Below the pieces are notes generated by a model. The model ran no database searches. It saw only the letters and a list, made by a program, of their open reading frames with translations, and was not told the origin of the DNA. From assembly GCA_003221615.1 (NCBI GenBank), contig QHSQ01000136.1:1-63094 (forward strand): a stretch of DNA of 63,094 bases. The letters are read 5' to 3'. The stretch is from Candidatus Rokuibacteriota bacterium. Lineage in GTDB: Bacteria > Methylomirabilota > Methylomirabilia > Rokubacteriales > CSP1-6. Positions 29,846 through 37,982 of the stretch are shown in pieces. Both the position numbers and the translations under genes were made by a program. Each line of letters opens with the position of its first letter. Positions within the stretch are counted from its first letter, which is position 1.

Positions 29846-31837
29846 TCACTTGAGCGCGACCGAGGCGCGCAGGTCCTTCAAGAGTCGGTCGAGATCGTCC
29901 GGTGTCACCGGACGCTCGGCGGCGAGCGCCTCGACGCGACCGTGGAGCGTGCGGCGGACATACGCGCGATAGGGCGCCGGCAGGCTCATCAGCAATGCGA
30001 TGAACGCGTCCTGAAGCGCAGGCGGCCAGCGGCGCTCGTACTCACGGCGCGCCGCCCCGAAATCGAACACGGCCCCCGTGGCCGCGCGTGGCGGTGCGGC
30101 CTCGAGCTGAGTAGCACGTCGCGACGTCGTTGCCGATTCGTCGACCCGATCGCCGTCGAGGACAACGCCATAGGCCTCGCGCGCGCGCTCGCGCGAGACG
30201 AGGCCGGACAATACGTCGGCGAGCACGTGGGACGGCGGGCGCGTGAAGCGATCGCCGTGACCACCGCCGCCCGGCGTCCGGACGCTGAGCACATCGCCGG
30301 GCTCGAGCGCGAGCACGTCGATCTTCGGCAGTGGCTTCTCGGCGGCGGTGTCCGGGTTCAGCATCACGCTGCCGGTCGCGCCGGCGGTGCCGCCGGCCAC
30401 GCCCCAGGGCGCGAAGCGCAGGCGCTCCATCCCGCGCGCGGTCACCAGGCCCTCGGGCTGGAACACCTGGAAGTCCAGGCGCACGCCGAAGCCGCCGCGG
30501 AACCGGCCGGGGCCGCCGGAATCCGGGATCAGATGGAACCGTCGGACGACGATCGGCACCTCGGCCTCGAGCGTCTCGGCCGGCGTCGTCTTGAGAAATC
30601 CCAGCGAGGCGTCGCAGCCGTCGACGCCGTCGCGCGCCGGCCGGCCGCCGCCGCCGCCGATCATCGGCTCGATCACGGTGACGTGACGGCGCCCGGCCTC
30701 CGGATCCGGCAGCGAGAGCGCCACCATGCAGCCCTGACCGCCGCTGGCCGCCGGAATATCCTCGGGCACCGCCCGGGCGAGCGCGCCGAGCACCGCGTCG
30801 TAGATTCGGAGCACGGTCGCATAGCGCACGCCGCACGCCGCCGGGAACTTCGGATTCACGACCGAGCCTTCGGGCAGGGTCATGCGCACGCGGCGCAGCA
30901 CGCCCGCGTTGAGCGGGATCGTCCGGTCGCGCGTCGCGAAGTAGTTGACGAGCGCGACGGACATGAACGGGTGAACCTTCCCGGCCGTGGGCACGTTGAG
31001 CGCCGAGCTCACCTGGATGTCGCTGCCGGTGAAGTCCAGGTGGATCTCGCCGTCGGCGATCGTCAGCGCCACCTTCAGCCGGATCGGGATCTTCGACACC
31101 ACGTCGTCCTCGATGTAGTCCGAGAACTCGTAGCGTCCGGCCGGCATCTGGCGAATGAGCGCTTCGACCTTGCGCGTCGCGTAGTCGATCAGGTCGTCCA
31201 TCGCCTTGTCGACCGTGTCGGGGCCGAAGCGGCGGATCAGCTCGTGCATCCGGCGCTCGCCGGTGGTGAGCCCGGCGACCAAGGCCTGCAGATCGCCCCA
31301 GTTCTGCTCGGGGATGCGACAGTTGGCGAGGATCACGTCGAGCAGGTCGCGATTGACCTCGCCGCGCTTGAAGAGCTTCTTGGGCGGTAGCCGCAGGCCT
31401 TCCTGGAAGATCTCCGACGCGCGCGGCGTGATCGATGCCGGCACCATCCCACCGACATCCGAGCTGTGCAGGAAGCCCGCGCCGTAGGCGACCAGGCGGT
31501 CTTCCCAGAAGATCGGCTTGACCAGATGAATGTCGGGCAGGTGCGTGGCCGCCGCCGCGGAGCCGTACGGGTCGTTGGTGATCACGACGTCGCCGGGCTC
31601 GAGCGGGCCGACCGCCTCGATGGTCTCCGCGTAGCTGATGCCGCCGAAGCTCGCCACGCCGAGCTCGACCGGGTAGGCAAAGAATTCGCCGGACGGATTG
31701 AGCAAGCCGCAGGTGAAGTCGGCCGTCTCCTTCACGAAGGTGGTGTACGCCGTGCGCTCCACGACGTAGGCCATCTCCTCGACGGCGCCCTGCAGGTAGT
31801 TCCGCAGAATCTCCACGGTCAGCGCGTCCAGACGCAT
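29846..31837 (-). CDS. Hydantoinase B/oxoprolinase family protein
   Basis: The B subunit of an ATP-dependent N-methylhydantoinase / acetone carboxylase / 5-oxoprolinase-type enzyme, 663 aa. Signatures: LTVEILRNYLQGAVEEMAYV at the N-terminus, VVITNDPYGSAAAATHLPDI, FLHSSDVGGMVPAS, and a Gly-rich stretch near the C-terminus, RTPGGGGHGDRFTRPP. Start MRLDALTVEIL overlaps the stop of the A-subunit gene by one nucleotide (TGATG), so the two are translationally coupled. The C-terminal ~110 residues after the Gly-rich region are an extra tail. The precise substrate (hydantoin, oxoproline, ketone) cannot be told. Confidence 0.93.
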   Translation of the reverse strand: MRLDALTVEILRNYLQGAVEEMAYVVERTAYTTFVKETADFTCGLLNPSGEFFAYPVELGVASFGGISYAETIEAVGPLEPGDVVITNDPYGSAAAATHLPDIHLVKPIFWEDRLVAYGAGFLHSSDVGGMVPASITPRASEIFQEGLRLPPKKLFKRGEVNRDLLDVILANCRIPEQNWGDLQALVAGLTTGERRMHELIRRFGPDTVDKAMDDLIDYATRKVEALIRQMPAGRYEFSDYIEDDVVSKIPIRLKVALTIADGEIHLDFTGSDIQVSSALNVPTAGKVHPFMSVALVNYFATRDRTIPLNAGVLRRVRMTLPEGSVVNPKFPAACGVRYATVLRIYDAVLGALARAVPEDIPAASGGQGCMVALSLPDPEAGRRHVTVIEPMIGGGGGRPARDGVDGCDASLGFLKTTPAETLEAEVPIVVRRFHLIPDSGGPGRFRGGFGVRLDFQVFQPEGLVTARGMERLRFAPWGVAGGTAGATGSVMLNPDTAAEKPLPKIDVLALEPGDVLSVRTPGGGGHGDRFTRPPSHVLADVLSGLVSRERAREAYGVVLDGDRVDESATTSRRATQLEAAPPRAATGAVFDFGAARREYERRWPPALQDAFIALLMSLPAPYRAYVRRTLHGRVEALAAERPVTPDDLDRLLKDLRASVALK

Positions 31838-33894
31838 CAGCCTTCCCTCCGGAGGAGCAAGTTCCCGAATCGATCGACCTCGCCGACGTGAGCGCCAGGC
31901 ACGAGCACGGTCGTGTCGGGCTGCTCGACGATCGCCGGCCCCTCCAGCCGGGCCCCGCGTCCGAGCGCCGCGCGGTCGAAGACGCGCGCCTCGGTCGGGC
32001 GGCCGTCCAGCCAGATCCGCCGCGTCGTGCGTGCCGCGGGCGTGGTCGACCCGGCGTGTAGCTCCGCGAGCGGCACGCGTGGGCGCTCGGCGCGGAGCTG
32101 CATGCGGAGGTTCACGATCTCCGCGGGCGCCTCGCGATCGGCGTGGCCGAAGGCGCGCTCGTGAGCCTGATGGAAGGCGGTGAGCAGGGAGGCGCCGCCG
32201 CCGGGCGCCAGCCAGTCGAGCTCGACGGGCACGTCGATCTCGTACGACTGGCCGACGTAGCGCATGTCGGCGGCGTGGCGAAACGCAGCGGGCCCTGCGC
32301 CGGCGCCGAAGCGCTGGAGCCAGTCGGCCAGCTCGGCGCGGAGCACGTCGTATTGCCGGCGCAGGGCGGCGGCCTCGACGAGCGCCGGCTCCACGCGCGT
32401 GTGCACCGTGCGGACCGCGTCGTTGACGATGTCGGCACTGAGCGCGCCCAGGGCGCAGAGCGTCCCCGGCGAGCGCGGGACGAACACCGTGGGGATGCCG
32501 ACCTCGCGGGCGACGAGCGCGCCGACCACGGGCCCGGCGCCGCCGAAGGCGACCAGCGCGAAATCTCGCGGATCGACGGCGGCACGCGAGAGGATCTTGG
32601 TGAACTCCGCGTACATGTTCGAGACGGCCACGCGCACCACGCTCTCGGCCGCCTCGTCGGGCGTCATGCCGAGCCGTCCCGCGAAGCGCGCGATCGCGGC
32701 CTCGGCGAGCGATCGGTCCAGGCGCATCCGGCCGCCGAGGAAGCGATCGGGATCGAGGAAGCCGGAGACGAGGAACGCGTCGGTGAGCGTGGCGTCCTTG
32801 CCGCCGCGACCGTAACAGGCCGGGCCGGGCTCGGCGCCGGTGCTCTGCGGGCCGACCTTCGGCAGACCGACGTCGTCCACCCACGCGACGGAGCCGCCGC
32901 CGGCGCCGATCGCGCTCACGCCGACCACCGGCATCATGACCGGCACGCCGCCGATATGCTCGCTCGTGCTCACGCGCGGACGCCCGTTCTCGACGACCGC
33001 CATGTCAGCGCTGGTGCCCCCGACGTCGAGCGTGATCACGTTCGGTAGGCCTGCGCGGCCCGCGACGTACGCGGCGCCGATGACCCCGGACGCAGGCCCG
33101 GAGAGGAGCGTCGCCGCGGTCTGGCTGCGCGCGGCCGCGACCGGCATGATGCCGCCGTTCGACTTCGTGACGAGCGGCGTGGCCGGGGCTCCGCGCGAGG
33201 TGAGGGCCTGCTCGAAGCCCTCGAGGTAGCGCCGCACCTTCGGCTGCACGTAGGCGTCGAGCACCGCCAGGGCCGTCCGCTCGTACTCGCGGGCCTGCGG
33301 CCAGACGTCGGACGACGCGGTCACCGGCAAGTCGGGGACAGCCGATTCGGCGATCGCCCGCGCCTGCCGCTCGTGCGCGGGATCGCGATACGAATGTAGC
33401 AGCGAGATCACCAGGCCCTCGATGCCCTGGCCGGCTCGGGCGAGCTGCCGCGTGGCCTCGCGCACGCCGGCCTCGTCGAGCGGCGTGTCGACGCGGCCGT
33501 CGGCCCGCAGGCGCTCACGGACCTCGGCGACCCGCGCGCGCGGGATCAGCGGCAGCGGACGCGAGCCGTGAAGATCGAACGGGTTCGTCAGCCGCAACCG
33601 CTGAAGCTCGAGGACGTCGCGAAATCCCTCGGTGACGAGAAGGCCCAGACGCGCGCCCGTCCGCTGGATGAGCGTGTTCACCGCGATCGTCGTGCCGTGG
33701 ACGACGGTGCCGATCTCGCGCGGGTCGACGGCGTGCTCGTCGGCCAGGCGCGCGAGCCCGACGCGGACGGCCTCGGCAAACTCGTGCGGGGTCGACGCGA
33801 CTTTCAAACCGAGCAGCTCGCCCCTCTGCGTGTCGAAGAGGGCGAAGTCGGTGAAGGTCCCGCCGATATCGATCCCGAGCCAGTGCCGCGCCAT
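31837..33894 (-). CDS. Hydantoinase A/oxoprolinase family protein
   Basis: ATP-binding A subunit partnering the B subunit downstream, 685 aa. It has an actin-like (ASKHA) fold. The phosphate-1 motif is GIDIGGTFTDFALFD at the N-terminus, phosphate-2 is VITLDVGGTSADMAVVENG, and the adenosine-region motif is DFALVAFGGAGPVVGALVAR. Hydantoinase A N-terminal and central domains are both intact. It likely couples ATP hydrolysis to ring opening or carboxylation carried out with the B subunit. It ends where the B gene starts and begins 46 nt after the stop of the sigma-factor fusion gene. Confidence 0.93.
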   Translation of the reverse strand: MARHWLGIDIGGTFTDFALFDTQRGELLGLKVASTPHEFAEAVRVGLARLADEHAVDPREIGTVVHGTTIAVNTLIQRTGARLGLLVTEGFRDVLELQRLRLTNPFDLHGSRPLPLIPRARVAEVRERLRADGRVDTPLDEAGVREATRQLARAGQGIEGLVISLLHSYRDPAHERQARAIAESAVPDLPVTASSDVWPQAREYERTALAVLDAYVQPKVRRYLEGFEQALTSRGAPATPLVTKSNGGIMPVAAARSQTAATLLSGPASGVIGAAYVAGRAGLPNVITLDVGGTSADMAVVENGRPRVSTSEHIGGVPVMMPVVGVSAIGAGGGSVAWVDDVGLPKVGPQSTGAEPGPACYGRGGKDATLTDAFLVSGFLDPDRFLGGRMRLDRSLAEAAIARFAGRLGMTPDEAAESVVRVAVSNMYAEFTKILSRAAVDPRDFALVAFGGAGPVVGALVAREVGIPTVFVPRSPGTLCALGALSADIVNDAVRTVHTRVEPALVEAAALRRQYDVLRAELADWLQRFGAGAGPAAFRHAADMRYVGQSYEIDVPVELDWLAPGGGASLLTAFHQAHERAFGHADREAPAEIVNLRMQLRAERPRVPLAELHAGSTTPAARTTRRIWLDGRPTEARVFDRAALGRGARLEGPAIVEQPDTTVLVPGAHVGEVDRFGNLLLRREG

Positions 33895-33940
33895 CGATGC
33901 CGCGATTGTGCCGTCTCGGCGGCATCAGGGCAAGATGTGA

Positions 33941-35563
33941 CTAGGGCACGCCCGCGCTCGCCAGCACCGCCTCGAGCCCGCCGGTGAAATAGAACGCCTT
34001 CGCGGGGACGCTGTCGTGGACGCCGTCGAGGATCTCGCGGCAGACCCGGAGCGACACGGCGAGGCCGACGGTGACGCCGGGGCGCTTCGTGTACGGCTCG
34101 GCCACGTAGAACGGCTGCGCGAAGAAGCGCAGGAGCTTTCCGGCGCGCTCGAGCGTCAGCGCGTCCGCTGCCGGCTCGCCGGCCGCCGGCGGGTCGCCTC
34201 CGGGAGCCAGCAGCGCGGCGAGCGCCTCGCGAATTCTCGCCGCCAGCTCCACGTGCGCGCGGTCGACGTTCTCGGCCTCGAGCAGCCGGGAGCGAGAGGT
34301 GAGGGGATCGACGGTCGGGTAGATGCCCTGCCCGCCGAGCGCGGCCGAGAGCCGGATGACCGCGTCGACACCCGCGAGACCGGCCAGCCGCTCCGGAGTC
34401 CAGGCACCTTCCTCCGAGCGAAAATAGAACGTCTGGACCGGGCCCATCGTGCCCTCGCTGAACCCGTCCTGCCTCAAGGTGTCCGCGATCGACACCGGCG
34501 TCCACGGCGCCAGGGTGAACAGCGACACGCCGGCGGATCCGCCGCTGAGCCGGCGCACCAGCTCTTCCATGACGACCGTCGTGCCCGCGCGAAGCTCGCC
34601 GGCGATGGCCACGGTGCCGCCGCGCACGAGCGGGCACATGACGTCGATCACCTTGATCCCGGTCTCGAGTAGCTCGGCCGGAGCTCCGGATGGCGCCGGC
34701 GGTCCGGTGAGCAGCCGGACGCTTCGGTCGAACAGCTCCTGGCTCACCGGCGTCTGCACCTGACGGCCGGCGCTCATCACCGTCATGCCCGGCTCGAGCG
34801 TGTCGGCGGGTGAGGTGGCCACGCAGCGGACGACGCCGTCGGGCAGCCGCTGCACGACCTGCAGGGTCACCGCGCGCTGCCGCGCGTCGTCGCTCACGAC
34901 GATCTCCGTGAGGAAGTCGGGCAGGGAGAGCGGGTCGAAGCGGGCCTCGACAAGGCCCTCGCGCGCTCGGACGATGCGTCCGATGCGGGCCGCGAAATCA
35001 TCGGGCAGCTGATGCGTCTCGAGCGTGTCCTTCACCATGGTCAAGATCCTCCGCTTGAGCTGCGCGCGCGCCGCGTGCAGCCGGTTGTTCACGGTCGTGA
35101 CCGGCACCCCCAGGAACGTCGCGATGTCCTGGTGGGAGCAGTCGTGCACGTAGTAGAGCGTGACGACTTCGCGGAGGGGTCTCGCCAGGTCGCCGATCGC
35201 GGCCAGCACGGCACGCGCTTGCTGGCGCCGCTCGACCCGGCGGTCCGGCGCCGGCTCGTCGGCGGCCACGGTGTCGGCCGAGCTCAGCGGCAACGCTTCG
35301 AGATGCTTGCGTCGCAGCACCCGGTGAGCTCGGTGCCTCACGATCCCACGGAGCCAGCCGGCGAACGCGGCCGGGTCGGTCAGGCTCGGCAGGGCGTACC
35401 AGGCCGCGACGAACGCTTCCTGGACGACGTCTTCGGCCTGGCCGAGGTCGCGAACGAACGAGAGCGCGTAGCCGAAGGCCATGTGCTGGAAGCGGCTGAT
35501 GATCTCGGCGAAGGCGTCGAGATCGCCTCCGGCTGCGGCCCGAACCGTTCGTTCCAGGTCCAT
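33941..35563 (-). CDS. ECF sigma factor fused to a degenerate F1-ATPase beta-subunit domain
   Basis: A 540-aa fusion. Residues about 10-85 are sigma region 2 (LGQAEDVVQEAFVAAWYALP, then FAGWLRGIVRHRAHRVLRRK) and about 115-172 are region 4 (LREVVTLYYVHDCSHQDIAT, VPVTTVNNRLHAARAQLKRR). After a linker, residues about 230-534 follow F1-ATPase beta in order. They comprise an N-terminal barrel (LQVVQRLPDGVVRCVATSPA), LLETGIKVIDVMCPLVRGG (298-316), GGQGIYPTVDPLTSRSRLL (410-428) and a C-terminal domain (FAQPFYVAEPYTKRPGVTVG 481-500; VPAKAFYFTGGLEAVL 519-534). The P-loop expected as GGAGVGKT is ELRAGTTV (323-330), with no Lys. The GERTREG and DELSEED regions are absent. So ATP hydrolysis is unlikely; ligand sensing or protein interaction is inferred. 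A repeat separates it from the upstream peroxiredoxin gene. No anti-sigma gene is adjacent. Confidence 0.92.
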   Translation of the reverse strand: MDLERTVRAAAGGDLDAFAEIISRFQHMAFGYALSFVRDLGQAEDVVQEAFVAAWYALPSLTDPAAFAGWLRGIVRHRAHRVLRRKHLEALPLSSADTVAADEPAPDRRVERRQQARAVLAAIGDLARPLREVVTLYYVHDCSHQDIATFLGVPVTTVNNRLHAARAQLKRRILTMVKDTLETHQLPDDFAARIGRIVRAREGLVEARFDPLSLPDFLTEIVVSDDARQRAVTLQVVQRLPDGVVRCVATSPADTLEPGMTVMSAGRQVQTPVSQELFDRSVRLLTGPPAPSGAPAELLETGIKVIDVMCPLVRGGTVAIAGELRAGTTVVMEELVRRLSGGSAGVSLFTLAPWTPVSIADTLRQDGFSEGTMGPVQTFYFRSEEGAWTPERLAGLAGVDAVIRLSAALGGQGIYPTVDPLTSRSRLLEAENVDRAHVELAARIREALAALLAPGGDPPAAGEPAADALTLERAGKLLRFFAQPFYVAEPYTKRPGVTVGLAVSLRVCREILDGVHDSVPAKAFYFTGGLEAVLASAGVP

Positions 35564-35636
35564 CGCCCCTCCTCACCAGTAGGTGCCAGGATCGGCCCGT
35601 CGGCTTTACAGCGGCGATGCCCCGCGAACGGTGTTT

Positions 35637-35706
35637 CAGGCGGCAGAGAAAAGGTCCAGCTGCGAGGGCCCAACGAAGCAGCAGATGGGCCTTTCTCGGC
35701 CGCCTG
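35637..35706. repeat. Repeat family B, short copy; hairpin at end of peroxiredoxin gene
   Basis: CAGGCGGC (35637-35644) pairs with GCCGCCTG (35699-35706). Inside it, GAGAAAAGG-CCAGCTGC is roughly mirrored by GCAGATGGGCCTTTCTC. The element abuts the peroxiredoxin stop codon (35707-35709). Its inner words CCAACGAAGCAG and AGATGGGCC recur in inverse orientation in the larger element at 49213-49335. It may terminate peroxiredoxin transcription. Confidence 0.65.
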
Positions 35707-36141
35707 CTAGAGCGTCTTGACGACCTCGGCCGGCCAGGCGCGAGCGTCGACTCGCTCGTGCCACTCCTTGATCTTGCCCTCACGGTCGATGACGACACCG
35801 ACGCGCTGAGCGCCCTTCGCCGGATCGACGTTGGCGCCGTAGGCGGTGCCGATCGTCCGGTCGGTGTCGCAGATCAGCGGGAAGTTGAAGTGAAACTTCT
35901 CGGCGAACTTCTTGTTGTCGGCGGGCGTGTCGAACGACACCCCCAGGATCACGGCGCCCTTCCGGTCGTAGTCAGCCTTCAGGTCGCGGAACCCGCAACC
36001 CTCGGCGGTTCAGCCAGGTGTGTCGGCCTTGGGGAAGAACCAGAGCACGATCGACTTACCCTTGAAGTCGGAGAGCTTCACGGTGTTGCCGTTGTGGTCG
36101 CGCCCGACGAAGTCCGGCGCCTTGTCTCCGGGATTCAGCAT
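35707..36141 (-). CDS. Peroxiredoxin (BCP/AhpC-TSA family) selenoprotein
   Basis: A thiol/selenol peroxidase reducing H2O2 and organic peroxides, 144 aa. The protein reads MLNPGDKAPDFVGRDHNGNT, then WFFPKADTPG-U-TAEGCGFR, with the TGA at 36010-36012 encoding residue 44. In relatives this is the peroxidatic Cys of PKADTPGCTAEGC; a nearby Cys49 could be the resolving residue. The frame continues open to the TAG at 35707 (ILGVSFDTPADNKKFAEKFH, VGVVIDREGKIKEWHERVDA), so the codon is read through rather than mutated. AGGAGGGACTCG precedes the ATG. A SECIS-like stem lies at 35982-36000. Sec insertion genes must lie outside the window. Confidence 0.9.
35982..36000 (-). promoter_or_regulatory. Candidate bacterial SECIS element (peroxiredoxin)
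   Basis: In the mRNA, GGUUGCGG-GUU-CCGCGACC forms an 8-bp stem (one G-U pair) with loop GUU. The loop starts 17 nt after the UGA, and its first base is G, as required in bacterial SECIS hairpins. The loop and closing G-C pairs are identical to those of the ArsC-like gene. Confidence 0.72.
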
Positions 36142-36192
36142 CGAGTCCCTCCTTTGATGTTAGGTTACCGCGATGCCCACGCCGACGCGCGA

Positions 36193-37131
36193 TCAACGCG
36201 CGCGCACGATCTCGGCCGCGAACGCCTCGAGCGCGTCCCAATCGTACGGCCCCTCGCGCAGCGCGATGCTGAGCCGGGTGCAGCCGAGCGCTCGGAACTG
36301 GTCGACCATCTCGCGCGCGTCCTTCACGGAGCCTTTGAGATAGCCGGTGCGCTCGGCGCGCGCGGGGCTGCCGCCGAAATGGCTGCGCCACAGCTCGTCA
36401 GCGCGGGCGATGCCCTTCGCGTCGGCCCCGAGGTAGAAGCCGAGGTTGACGGCGCGCATGATCGTCTTGGGATCGCGCCCTTCGGTCTCGCACCAGCGGT
36501 CGAGCACCTGGCCCTTGTGCTTCCAGTCGTCCGGGCCGATGTAGGCGCCGTTCCAGCCGTCGGCGTACTTCGCCGCCGCGCGGAGCGTGCGCTTCTCGCC
36601 GCGCCCGCCGATCCAGATCGGAATGCGGGGCTGGAGCGGCTTGGGATAGTTGGGGGCATTGGACACCTGGAAGTGCTTGCCCTGGAAATTGGCGCGCTTC
36701 TGCTCGGGGTCGAGGAGCAATCTCAGGATCTGCGCGTACTCTTCCAGCATGTCCTCGCGCGGCCCGATCGATGGGAACGCGTAGCCGAAGGCCTTGGCCT
36801 CGATGTCGTGCCAGCCGGCGCCGAGCCCGCAATCGACGCGCCCGTTCGACAGGTGGTCAATCGTGGTGAGCGATTTGGCCAGGAGCCCGGGGTTACGGTA
36901 CGCGACGCAGTAGACGCCGCTGCCGAGGCGGACGTGCGTCGTGTCCATCGCGGCCGCCGTCAAGGTCGCGATCGCCTCGTAGCAGTCCATGTCGCCGCCG
37001 CGTGGCGGCGACTCTTGGAAATGATCGGAGACGGAGAACCAGTCGAACCCTTTCGCGTCGGCGAACTTCCACAGCTTGCGCATCTCGGCGAGCGGCCCGC
37101 CCATGGCGCCGATATGGATCCCGAATTTCAT
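36193..37131 (-). CDS. LLM class F420-dependent oxidoreductase
   Basis: A 312-aa luciferase-like TIM-barrel oxidoreductase, probably using F420 (or FMN). It starts MKFGIHIGAMGGPLAEMRKL and shows DWFSVSDHFQESPPRGGD, then LGSGVYCVAYRNPGLLAKSL, LSNGRVDCGLGAGWHDIEAK, and PRIPIWIGGRGEKRTLRAAA. The family oxidises or reduces varied secondary alcohols and imines, so the substrate is unassigned. The ATG lies one nucleotide after the stop of the TIM-barrel isomerase gene, indicating tight co-transcription on the minus strand downstream of the Fbp-type ABC operon. Confidence 0.93.
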   Translation of the reverse strand: MKFGIHIGAMGGPLAEMRKLWKFADAKGFDWFSVSDHFQESPPRGGDMDCYEAIATLTAAAMDTTHVRLGSGVYCVAYRNPGLLAKSLTTIDHLSNGRVDCGLGAGWHDIEAKAFGYAFPSIGPREDMLEEYAQILRLLLDPEQKRANFQGKHFQVSNAPNYPKPLQPRIPIWIGGRGEKRTLRAAAKYADGWNGAYIGPDDWKHKGQVLDRWCETEGRDPKTIMRAVNLGFYLGADAKGIARADELWRSHFGGSPARAERTGYLKGSVKDAREMVDQFRALGCTRLSIALREGPYDWDALEAFAAEIVRAR

Positions 37132-37132
37132 G

Positions 37133-37951
37133 TCACGCTCCTGTCAGGGCTGAGAGCGCGCGGAACGCGCGTTTGGCGCGCTCGGGCGCGGGAAGATCGG
37201 CGGTGGCCCAGCACGGTGCCTCGATCGCCAGCGGGGCGCCGGCGGGAAGGGCCGCGACCAGCTCCGCGAGCGGCAGAACGCCTTCGCCCGGGAGAAGCCG
37301 TCCGGTCCGAGCCTCGCGGATCAGCGCCGGGGTGTCGGTCGGACCCGGCATGTCGGCGGAGGCGTCGCAGATTTGCGCGTAGCGGAGCAGCGCCGGATCG
37401 ACCTGCTGCACGTGGGCGGGCACGCCACCCGAGCGGCTAAAGTGCAAAGCGTCGATCAGGATCGACGCGTTGGAGCGTTGCGCCTTCGCCAGGATGCTCG
37501 CGGCGTGGGCGAGTGTTCTCACGCCTGTGTAGATCGCGAACTCCAGGCACACATGCAGGTTGTACCGGGCTGCGCGATCGCAGAGCTCACAGAACCGCTC
37601 GATCGTCCGCGACTCGTCGGGCTCCGCGCTCATCACGAGCACGTTCTTCGCGCCGAGGCGCGCCGAGACCTCGAGGAAGCCTTCGGGGATGCCCGCGGGG
37701 TGCTCGGGCTCGAAGCGCAAAAACTCGGTGTCGAGCACGGACACCCCGGTGTCGGTCAGGCGCTGGAGGGTCTCCCGAAGCAACGGCCCCTCGTGGAGCG
37801 CGTCGTAGGGCGGAAGGCCCACGCTCGGCGTGGCCGTGAGCCTGATGCCGATGGTCCGGAACCCGGCGGCGGCCGCCACGGTCACCAGCTCGGGTGGGGT
37901 CGTGTCGAGGACGGTCAGATGCGCCAGGGAGAGCGGTCGGCTCGGTCTCAT
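37133..37951 (-). CDS. Sugar phosphate isomerase/epimerase (xylose isomerase-like TIM barrel)
   Basis: A 272-aa AP-endonuclease-2-type TIM barrel. Features include LAHLTVLDTTPPELVTVAAA, FRTIGIRLTATPS, SVLDTEFLRFEPEHPAG, LHVCLEFAIYTGVRTLAHAA with a metal-ligand Glu, and ASILIDALHFSRSGGVPAHV with Asp and His ligands. LAIEAPCWA near the end supplies the last Glu. Typical for sugar or inositol-derivative epimerases. I prefer the ATG ending at 37951 over a GTG two codons earlier; neither has a clear Shine-Dalgarno site. It lies 31 nt after the ABC ATPase gene and just before the LLM gene. Confidence 0.88.
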   Translation of the reverse strand: MRPSRPLSLAHLTVLDTTPPELVTVAAAAGFRTIGIRLTATPSVGLPPYDALHEGPLLRETLQRLTDTGVSVLDTEFLRFEPEHPAGIPEGFLEVSARLGAKNVLVMSAEPDESRTIERFCELCDRAARYNLHVCLEFAIYTGVRTLAHAASILAKAQRSNASILIDALHFSRSGGVPAHVQQVDPALLRYAQICDASADMPGPTDTPALIREARTGRLLPGEGVLPLAELVAALPAGAPLAIEAPCWATADLPAPERAKRAFRALSALTGA

Positions 37952-37982
37952 GGACACGGAAGATAGTACCGCGGCGGCCGGC

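Noticed and set aside
33941..35563. Reading the C-terminal part as a genuine ATP synthase beta subunit or part of an atp operon.
   Set aside because: The P-loop lysine, catalytic Glu region and DELSEED segment are missing, no other ATP synthase subunits are nearby, and the reading frame is continuous with the sigma factor.
35707..35952. Treating the peroxiredoxin as a pseudogene with a premature stop.
   Set aside because: The single TGA is exactly at the reactive Cys codon, both flanks are conserved, and a SECIS-like hairpin follows it.
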